Source: Protopterus annectens
Taxonomy: Eukaryota; Chordata; Ceratodontiformes; Protopteridae
Assembly: GCF_019279795.1 (NCBI RefSeq)
Contig: NC_056745.1
Coordinates: forward strand, 1,492,340,179-1,492,404,178
Direction of reading: 5' to 3'
DNA length: 64,000 bases
The notes under the pieces were generated by a model. The model saw only the letters and a list, made by a program, of their open reading frames with translations. It made no database searches and had not been told where the DNA came from. The translations under genes and the position numbers were made by a program. This document shows, piece after piece, positions 55,610-64,000 of this stretch. Numbering within the stretch: position 1 is the stretch's first letter; each line of letters begins with the position of its first letter.

Positions 55610-55765
55610 TCTGTTGTAGTATTCTTTACATGAGGGATATCACGCCGTAGGCCACCTGATGTCAGCCAGTATACAAAAGTCTTTTGCTACTTTAAGCTGC
55701 GTGGTATGTCACATGTAGCCTGCCATCATACATCGGCCATAAAAGTGACGTCGGTTACAAAGCGG
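55610..55765 (+). repeat. DIRS element 2, left inverted terminal repeat
   Basis: Approximate reverse complement of 60,350-60,480. Boundaries were judged by eye. Confidence 0.75.
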
Positions 55766-58700
55766 AAGGCCAAAAAACCAAGGCCTGAACCTTCTGCTTG
55801 CTCCTCTTACCACAGATGTTCCTCCTAAGGCAGAGGAGAGCCCAGAGATATGTACAGTTCCTGGTTCCGATACTGAGCCCGCCTTGAATACAACCACAGG
55901 CACGTACTCAGAGGCTGAGCAGGCATCTCTCTTGGTTGTTACAGGGTAACCGAGGTTCAAGATTACCGAAGGAAGTTCACTCTGATATTATTGAATGTAG
56001 GCCTGTGCCCTGGCCTCCTGTATTACATAGGTTTGACCTGAATCTTATAAAGAAGTAGGAAACTAAACACTTGTCCCCTCCTAAAGACCCTCAAAGTTAT
56101 TGGAAACAATTCACCCAAGCCCGTTTCAAGGCCCTTATGGCCCTTAGGCCTCCTCCTGATGTTTCAGTCCCACCCCCACCCCCCTGCACTGCTTCTCCAC
56201 TTAAAAGGGTTAGGGAAGAGATTTCATCATAGGAAGAGGCATCCCTGGCCTATTCCTCACAGGCCCCCTCCCCTTTAGATTATGCTTCCCCAGAGGAAGA
56301 CTCCAATGGTACTGACTCACCCATGGAAGAATTCTCCTTTGGAGAGACTCCAGTTAAAATGAGGGATCATTTCAAATGGGATAACACTCTGGTATCTGAA
56401 GTAAAAACGAGATGCTATGATCTTCTGAAGGTGGAATCCCCTAGCCTTTAGATTTTTCCTCCTATGTTATCTGCATTTCTAGATACCTTTGCCTCTGCCT
56501 CCCAGATTCCCAGCCACCTGCCCCTAAGAAGCCTGACCAGTTTTACAAGGCACCTGAGGACTGCAAGTTCTTGTTCAGATGTTCTTCAGCAGACCTATTG
56601 GTTATTACCTTCAACTACTCTCTTTCCTTCTGATAAGGACAGTAGTATCCTGGAAAGGCTGGGCAAAAAAGTGTATACTTCTGCCACCTTGGCATTTAGA
56701 GCCATTAATTACAAAACACACATGACTAAATTTGTCCTAGAGCTTCTGTCTCAGCTCTCTCTCAGGTCATTTCTGATATGCCCGATTCAGAAAATATGAT
56801 TTTGGCTGCATCTTTGATGGAAGCCTCCTCTCAAGTAGCCTGCTTACTCCATCAAATGCAGTTATGGCTCTGCCTCTGGCTGTGACTTAAGGAGATTCCC
56901 CTGAGTTAAGACTCTGGCCATTACCAGATGATATTAAAGCTAAAAGTATAGACGCACCTTTGGACCTCTCTGCATTGTTTGCCATGCAGCAGCTAACTTG
57001 TTTAAGTCCCTCCAGGAAAAGGTAAGGAATTACAGTAATTGAAACACATCTTTGTTTCCCTTCTGACCACATTTCAAAGGAATTATCCAGCTGAACTATT
57101 TTTTTGTATGTAGACGTTCTTACCCTCCTCCACCTAAAACTAAAAACAGTGGTAGGAGGCCTCAGCAGTCTAGGGCTTCCCCTGCAACGCCGGCTCAGAA
57201 ACGGCCCTTTACTGACAGGCCTGATTCCCTCAGACTGCCCAAACCACCTTGCCCGCTTTCCTCTTTCCCAGCACCTTTGTCTGTCTGACAACCTGGGAAA
57301 GCATAACTCGACACCTGGGTTCTCTCCATCATTCAACATGATACGTTCTGGTAGGGGATTCACTACCTTCCTTTAGGTGAATCCCTCAACCACCAAGGGA
57401 GTAACTACCCTCCTTTAGAGGTACTGCTAGACCTGCTGAGACAAGGGACCATTCAGGAGGGTCCTCAAGACCAAAAAGGAAGAGGCATCTACTTCGGAAT
57501 GTTCCGAGTGCCCAGAAAGGATGGTTCTTGAAGACCCATTCTGGATCTTTATCTCAACACCTTCCTGAAGGTACCCACCTTCATATATTAACACTTCAAA
57601 CTTTGCTCCCTCTTATTCTGCCGCAAGCCTTCTTGGCCTCCTTGGATATCAAAGATACATACCTACAACATACTCATTTACCCCAACTGCAGGAAGTTTT
57701 GTTTCTCTGTGGCTTCCTGGCATTTTCAGTTATCTGCCTTGCCTTTTGGCCTCTCTCCTGCACCAAGGGTTTTCACAAAATATCTAGCTCCTGTGATTGC
57801 TTCAAAACATCCATGTTTTCCATTACCTGGATGATCTCCTCTTTCTGGAAACCCCCTCAGAGATCTTGGAGCAAAATGTCCTGTGTGCTATTTCTCCTCT
57901 TCTACATCTGGGATTTAACATAAACCACAAAATTCTGGTCTCGCCTCCTCTCAGGGTCACATCTTCCTGAGGTGCAGGATATGGACAAGACCCTTATGAG
58001 GGGATCTCTCTTCCTCCTCGTAAGGCTCAGGACCTCACCTCCTACTTCCAAAACCTTCTGCCTCTACACCACATTTCAGCCACAGAGTTTCTCAGAGTTT
58101 TGGGCTTCATGGCATCCAATGTCCCAATGTTACCTCTGGCCAAACTTCACATGAGAGAACTCCAGTGGTTCCTGAAGTCAGTCTGGATGCAGCATTCACA
58201 TCCTATGGACTTTCCAATTCCTCTCATCTCCTGTCTGAAGGAGGACCTCCAGTGGTGGATCCAGCAAGTGTTACTCAACCCAGGAGTCTCCTTGAATCCT
58301 CTGACACCAGTCCAAGAGCTGTTCATAGATGCTTTGGATATGGGCTTGGGAGGAAGCGTTCAGAAATTTGAGAGCACAAGGAGTATGCCCCCCCCCCAAA
58401 CAAAGGGAACATATCAGTGTACGGGAGATGAGGGCACTGCTGCTAGCCAATCAGACCTTTCATCTTCTCTTCCTCCCAGGACCTTTGAAGATGTTCACAG
58501 ACAATATAATGGTCCTCTGGTATGTGAACAAGCAGGGGGAACCGAATCCTACCTACTGTGCAGACTGGCATTTCAGGCTTGGGAGGTGGCAGTCCAATAT
58601 CAGGTGACTCTTCAGACAGTGTTGTATAATCCAGCCAAAATTGTGTAGGAGACTCATTGAGCAAGTCCCTATCACAGTTGCATGAAGGGATGCTTCAAAG

Positions 58701-60344
58701 GGAAGTGTTTCTGGATATTGTCCACCAGTGGGTGATTCTGGATGATGTTCACCAGTGGGGTATACCTCAAGTAGATTTCTTTCCCCCCTCCATGAGCAGA
58801 CTTCCAAATCCTCTGGTTTGGAAGGTGGATATCCTCTCATTCTCTTGGAAGGTGATGTTTCTGTATGCATTCTTTCCCCTTCCACTCATTCCAAATGTCC
58901 TGTTCATAGTTCAGCAAGACAACCCAAAAATCTTGCTGGTGACTCCCTTTTGACCAAGACATCATTGGTTTACTCTTCTCCTACATTTAGCCGGGGTCCG
59001 TCACCACAAGTTACTTCACAGGCCAGACCTTCTCACACAAGACAAAGGAACTCTCATCCATCCCCACTTGTCAACCCTTCAGTTGACTCTGTGGATGATA
59101 ATGCTTTAATTCCTTTTAGATACCTGTTCTCAGAGGATGTGCTAAGGGTCCTGCAGGAGGCCAGGAAAACCCAGTACCAGAAAGTCTTACTTATGCAAGT
59201 GGAAGAGATTTTCACATTGGTTATCCACTATCAATAGAACTCTCCTTGGTTCAGTCTGACCTGTGTGATTTGCTCAGTGCTGGCTTGGTTTACTCTTCTG
59301 CGAAGGCCCACATGTCCGGTATCTCTGCCTTTCTGCTTTTACCCCCCCCCAGCTAGGAAATTTGAGACTAAACAATTTCTTAAAGGTGTCCTTCACATTA
59401 GACCTCCCAGTAAACCTATTTCTCCTCCCTGGGATCTTAATTTTGTACTGGAAAAGCTGCATCTTCCCCCTTTAGAGCCAGCTTCATTAGCTTCCCTGTA
59501 CCATTGCTCCTGGAAAACTGTACTTCTACAAGCTTTAACTTCAGCCAGATGTGTGTCTGAACCCCAAGCCATTATGGCTTCTCCTTCCTTATTGGCTTTT
59601 CATAAAGAAAGGGTGTCCTTGTGGACTAACTCTTCTTTTATGTCCAAGGTAGTCAATGATGTGTCACTTAATCAGTTCATTCATACCTTATTTTCTTCTC
59701 CCCAGAATTTGAGTGAGAAGGTGCTGCACACCCTGGATGTGCATAGACAACTTAACTTCAGTCTTGTCTTAGTAAAGTATATCAGGAAATCGGACCAGCT
59801 TTTTGTTTCCTATCATCTCAGGGCTCTGGGATTCCCTGTTTCCAAGCAGACTATTTCTAGTTGGATTTTTAAGGCTATTAATGTTAATCATGGTAAGAGC
59901 CTTTCCTCGTCTGTAAAGGCTCACTCCACTAGGGCTGTAGCTTCATCTCGCACCTTCTTCAAAGGACTAGATACTAACTATATTCTTGAAGTGGCTCCAT
60001 GGACTTCTTTACATACCTTCACCAAATATTACAAATTGCATGGCAGTCTAGAACAAGTTTTGACAGAGCCGTACCCCATGGCTTTCTGGAGAGCTCTACA
60101 AAGTCACCTACACCCTCTCCTCGTGAGCTTTTGTACTGCAACAGATGAATAGAGGGACATGGAATAGCTGTGTAAAATCTTACCATGATGATAGATGTCA
60201 TCCTCTTCACTGTTGCAGTATTCCATTCCCTCCTTCCTTTCCCTGGCTTTTGGTTTTTCACCTTGGATGTTCATACCCTGTTTTCCTTAGGCTGGCATTC
60301 CTCCTGGGACATTCAGTTCTGAGGATGGTTTGTACGTACATCAC

Positions 60345-60520
60345 TTTTATGGCTGATATATGATAGGAGCCTACATGTGACATACCACGCACCTTGCTGT
60401 AGTGAAAGATTTTTGTATACCGGCCGACGGGTGCCCTAAGGCGGGGATATCTCTCGTGTAAAGAATACTGCAATAGTGAAGAGAGGGACATCTGTCATTA
60501 TGGTAAGATGTTCTACAACT
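60345..60520 (+). repeat. DIRS element 2, right inverted terminal repeat
   Basis: Inverted counterpart of the left end. TGTTGCAGTATTCC near 60,214 recurs inverted near 60,462-60,476 (GAATACTGCAATAG), again recalling the internal complementary region of DIRS elements. Confidence 0.75.
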
Positions 60521-60524
60521 ATTC

Positions 60525-61735
60525 TTTCTAAACTTATGTCACTCTAGTCACCCACCAGCTGGAGACCCCCCCCCCCCAATATAGACATTGAAACAGCTGG
60601 CCTCATTTAGGTACAGTGGCCTTTGGCCTGACCTCTTTAACATTCTGACCCCACTTATAAATTTTAAGCTAAGTAGACATGTAAAAGTAGCACACATTTC
60701 CCATCCACATATTCCTGAAGCTGTGTCTGCAGTTTAAGAAGTAGCAAGTACAACAGTTCCACTACTGTCAGTCTTGGATACTAAGATTACCGGTTATACT
60801 TGACAAAAATATGCCGTTTCAGAGTCCAGTCTTCAAGAGCCGAGCACAATTGTAACTGAGTAAATGGATGAGTTTAGACAGCCTCCTAAGCCTTGGCATG
60901 TATCCCTCAGTAGTGCTGTCTGTGAGCATCCAGCCTAAAACCTCTCTACTGTCTCCTTACAGTGGTTCATCTGCATTCCCCATTGGTTACTTTGTGCCTT
61001 CAAAGCTATTACTTTTTAAGCAGCTTCATCCAAAAGAGATAGGATTTGGAAGCAGGAAAGTACAGAGTTTTCACCCCAAAAATTTTCAGTGAAAGTTTGC
61101 CCATAATTTTGGCAGTACAAAAGATGTCCCTCATTACAGAACGTTGTAACAGACTCTCTCTCACGTATGCTGATTTAAAATAACTGCAGCAGGATCCTGT
61201 AAGGGATAACACTTAAGTCAATGTCTAGGCAAAACTTGATACCTGACTGTAATGCACTTTAATTACATTTTCTGCACTAATTAATATTTCTCTGTAGTCT
61301 TGGACTTTGAAATTTATTTGATCTGTGTGCTTTCCTGCCTTCTGTATTCCTGGGTCTGACGGTAAAGTCCATCTGTCTGTGTTCATCTATACAGGTGCTA
61401 AACAGAAATAAAAAGATTAAATGAAGCGTACCTTCTAGTATGACATAATGCACATTATGGGTTCTTACAGACAGGTGATTGCTGTCCAGAAACAGAACAA
61501 TCTGAATGTCATTTGATAAGACCTGGATGTTTACCAGATATGAAGTAATGCTTATGTAATACACACACACACACGTATATATTCATGCAAGTGAGGACAA
61601 ATGAGTCAGTGTCAATGTACCACCTCCTTGCATCTCATTTAAAGAAAGGTATGACTTTGTAGCCCATGCTCCCCATGTGCTTTCTGTAAAGTCACAGATG
61701 AAGACACAACTAAACAGGAAGAATGTGAAAGAGAA
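60525..61735. other. Unassigned sequence
   Basis: No gene or element was recognised. A C-run lies at 60,569-60,578 and an (AC)n microsatellite at about 61,560-61,574. Confidence 0.55.
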
Positions 61736-61739
61736 ATGA

Positions 61740-63580
61740 AAGGCAAAGGGGTGGTGTGGGAGTGTGTGCCTGAGATGTGAGAATGGGTGATGTGCAAGTG
61801 TGCGCCAGAGATGTGAGAAGGGGTGGTGTGCAAGTGCGTGCCTCAGATGTGAGAAGGAGTGGTGTGCAAGTGTACACCTGAGGAAGGGTGGTGTGCAAGT
61901 GTGCGCCTGAGACGTGAGAAGGGGTGGTGTGCAAGTGTGCACCTGAGACATGAGAAGGGGTAGTGTGCAAGTGCACGCCCGAGACTTGAAGGGATGGTGT
62001 GCAAGTGTGCACCTGAAACATGAGAAGGGGAGGTATGCGAGTGTACACCTGAAATGTGAGAAGGGGTGATATGGGACTGTATACCTGAGATGTGAGAAGG
62101 TGTGGTATACAAATATGCACCTGAGACATGAGAAATGATGGTGTGTGCTCCTGAGACATGGTGGTGTGCAAGTGTGCACTTGAGGCAGGAGACGGGGTGC
62201 GACTGTGCGCCTGAGGCAGGAGCCTGGGTGCGACTGTGCGCCTGAGGCAGGAGCCTGGGTGCGACTGTGCGCCTGAGGCAGGAGCCTGGGTGCGAGTGTG
62301 CGCCTGAGGCAGGAGCCTGGAGTGCAGCGCCTGAGGCAGGAGCCTGAGTGCGAGTGTGCGCCTGAGGCAGGAGCCTGGGTGCGAGTGCGCCTGAGGCAGG
62401 AGCCTGGGTGCGGTGTGCGCCTGAGGCAGGAGCCTGGGTGCGAGTGTGCGCCTGAGGCAGGAGCCTGGGTGCGAGTGTGCGCCTGAGGCAGGAGCCTGGG
62501 TGCGAGTGTGCGCCTGAGGCAGGAGCCTGGGTGCGAGTGTGCGCCTGAGGCAGGAGCCTGAGTGCGAGTGTGCGCCTGAGGCAGGAGCCTGGGTGCGGTG
62601 TGCGCCTGAGGCAGGAGCCTGGAGTGGAAGTGCGCCTGAGGCAGGAGCCTGGGTGCGGTGTGCGCCTGAGGCAGGAGCCTGGGTGCGGTGTGCGCCTGAG
62701 GCAGGAGCCTGGGTGCGGTGTGCGCCTGAGGCAGGAGCCTGGTGCGGTGCGCCTGAGGCAGGAGACTGTGCGCCTGTGGCAGGAGACTGGGTGCGAGTGT
62801 GCGCCTGTGGCAGGAGACTGGGTGCGAGTGTGCGCCTGTGGCAGGAGACTGGGTGCGAGTGTGTGCCTCAGATGGGATCCAGGATGGTGTACTAATGCGC
62901 ACCTGAGATGGGAGCCAGGGGGTGGTGTGCGAGTACACCTCTGAGACGGGAGATGGGGGGCGGTGTGCGGGTCCGTGTCTGAGATGGGAGCTGGGGGGGT
63001 GGTGTGTGAGTGCGCATCTGAAACGGGAGCTGGGGGGGGCGGTGAACGAGTGCGCATCTGAGACATGAGAAGTGAGGGTTTGTGTATGTGTGCATGCGTA
63101 ACATGGTGGTGTACGAGTGTGCCTGAGGCACCAGACTGGGTGCGAGTGTGTGCCTGAGGCACGAAATGGGGTGTGTGTGCCTGTGATGTGAGATGTGATG
63201 TAGTGTGTGTGTGTGCCTGAGACGTGAGAAGTGATGAGGTGCGAGTTGGGTCCCTGAGACGCGAGTCGGGATGATGTGCGAGTTGTGCACCTGAGACATG
63301 AGATGTGATGGTGTGCGAGTGTACGCCTGAGACACAAGGTGGGACAGTGTGCGCATGTCCACTTGAGATGGGACGGTGTGCGAATGTACACCTCAGATGG
63401 GATCTGGGATGGTGTGTGCCTCAGATGCTAGATGGGAGAGTGTGCACCTCAGATGAGATCCAGGATGGTGTGTGTGTGTACGCGCCTGAGCAGGGAGCTG
63501 GCATGGTTTGTGAGTGTGTGCCCAAGACGAGAGACAGGATTTTGTGCAAGTATGCGCCTGAGACATGTGGAGGGTGAAGC
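61740..63580 (+). repeat. Large GC-rich minisatellite (36-bp outer, 31-bp core)
   Basis: The outer parts (about 61,740-62,170 and 62,870-63,580) have units of roughly 36 bp, such as GTGTGCAAGTGTGCGCCTGA followed by GATGTGAGAAGGGGTG. Starts at 61,792 and 61,828 fit that period. The core (about 62,190-62,870) has 31-bp units, GCGCCTGAGGCAGGAGCCTG followed by GGTGCGAGTGT, with variants of about 27-30 bp. All share GTGCGCCTGAG, so the core arose from a shortened outer unit and then spread. Frames open on both strands (602 residues on minus at 61,583-63,391) come from the repeat and have no support as genes. Confidence 0.95.
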
Positions 63581-63584
63581 ACAT

Positions 63585-64000
63585 GTGGAAGAAATAAGTA
63601 GGAGCAGAAAGTGTGTGGCTGAAATTTATGAAAGAATGGACCTTGTTGCAGCTGAGAGATGAAAAGTAATACAAAGAACAGTTTACAGGATGACCACTAA
63701 GAGTGCACATTCTGCATCTGAAACATTTGAAAAGATGGACCTTGTCTGTGTGAAATGTTTGAAAGGATAGAAATGATATCACTGAAGTTAATGGACAGTA
63801 TACAGTCAGAAAATGTGGAATGATGATTAATTAGAATGGTCAGAACGGCTGGGACTGAGTCATTTGAAGAGCCAGCAGAGATCTTTATGTTGCTGAAACT
63901 TGTAAAAGGATGGGCAATTCTAATGAGAGTTAGAAGTCAGTATAAGATGAGGCAGTTTGTGTCTGAAATGCGAGAAGGAACACAGGACAAAAGTCAGTAG
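63585..64000. other. Unassigned sequence at window end
   Basis: A-rich sequence with GAAAGGAT-like and TGAAATGTTTGAA-like repeats at irregular spacing (about 63,620, 63,720 and 63,750), possibly a decayed continuation of a tandem array. No gene was recognised. Confidence 0.5.

Larger units (their letters stand above)
55600..60520 (+). mobile_element. DIRS-type retrotransposon 2, broken fossil
   Basis: A second DIRS element of about 4.9 kb. Inverted termini lie at about 55,620-55,760 and 60,350-60,480. They share, in opposite sense, CGTGGTATGTCACATGTAGC and the block with GATATCACGCCGTAGG. A gag-like region lies at about 56,050-57,360. RT/RNase H lies at about 57,400-58,640, with the RNase H part LFIDALDMGLGG and MFTDNIMVLWYVNKQG. 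The tyrosine recombinase lies at about 59,050-60,060 with LTSARCVSEPQAIM and HSTRAVASSRTFF, including a long open frame at 59,265-60,152. The order matches element 1, but the terminal repeats differ, so it belongs to a separate family. It has several breaks, is of moderate age and has no sign of activity. Confidence 0.9.

Noticed and set aside
61583-63391. 602-residue open frame on the minus strand
   Set aside because: It lies almost wholly on the 31/36-bp minisatellite and its peptide is a repeat of SCLRRTLAPRLLPQAH-type units. Other frames over the same array are also open. No domain or conserved start.

Overview
The window is a stretch of vertebrate genomic DNA made almost entirely of transposable-element remains, tandem repeats and AT-rich unassigned sequence. 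No host protein-coding exon, rRNA or functional tRNA gene could be supported. DIRS-type tyrosine-recombinase retrotransposons, Penelope-like elements with GIY-YIG domains, CR1-like, RTE-like and Rex1/L2-like LINEs, and tRNA-derived SINEs together point to a large, repeat-rich fish, lungfish or amphibian genome. The species cannot be named from the sequence. The window reads as intergenic or deep intronic.

Layout. 0-4 kb: unassigned sequence with an old CR1/L2-type LINE relic (about 0.9-1.45 kb, minus) and a CR1-like tail near 2.7 kb. 4-7.4 kb: a Rex1/L2-like LINE 3' end (plus) meets two CR1-like LINE 3' fragments (minus). 7.67-9.13 kb: a Penelope-like element whose first 88 bp recur directly after its 3' end. 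9.6-15.5 kb: a broken DIRS element with inverted terminal repeats and a 41-bp minisatellite inside it. 16.7-17.6 kb: a probable DIRS gag-like fragment. 18.15-18.9 kb: a 33-bp minisatellite. 19.9-24.96 kb: a nearly full-length RTE-like LINE split by a nested CR1-like LINE. 26.7-32 kb: tRNA-SINEs, a Rex1/L2-like LINE interrupted by a SINE, and a different SINE-like repeat. 35.65-37.06 kb: a second RTE copy (minus). 38.9-39.3 kb: a short hAT-type DNA transposon. 47.2-51 kb: a CR1-like LINE with ORF1 and endonuclease inverted relative to its RT and tail parts, as in twin priming. 51.2-51.8 kb: a second Penelope-like fragment with a hammerhead-ribozyme-like motif and inverted ends. 52-54.3 kb: another Rex1/L2-like LINE, broken up by a SINE. 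55.6-60.5 kb: a second broken DIRS element. 61.7-63.6 kb: a large GC-rich minisatellite.

How the parts relate. Two tRNA-derived SINE families each share a 3' tail with a LINE family present in the same window. SINE-A (five copies) has the CR1-like tail and SINE-B (three copies) has the RTE-like tail. This fits SINEs mobilised by the matching LINE reverse transcriptase. Nesting gives relative ages: RTE before CR1-like at 22.5 kb, and Rex1/L2-like before SINE-B at 29.2 kb and 53 kb. Both Penelope-like elements carry hammerhead-like motifs at matching positions near their 3' ends, and in both the 5'-most sequence is repeated after the 3' end, once directly and once inverted.
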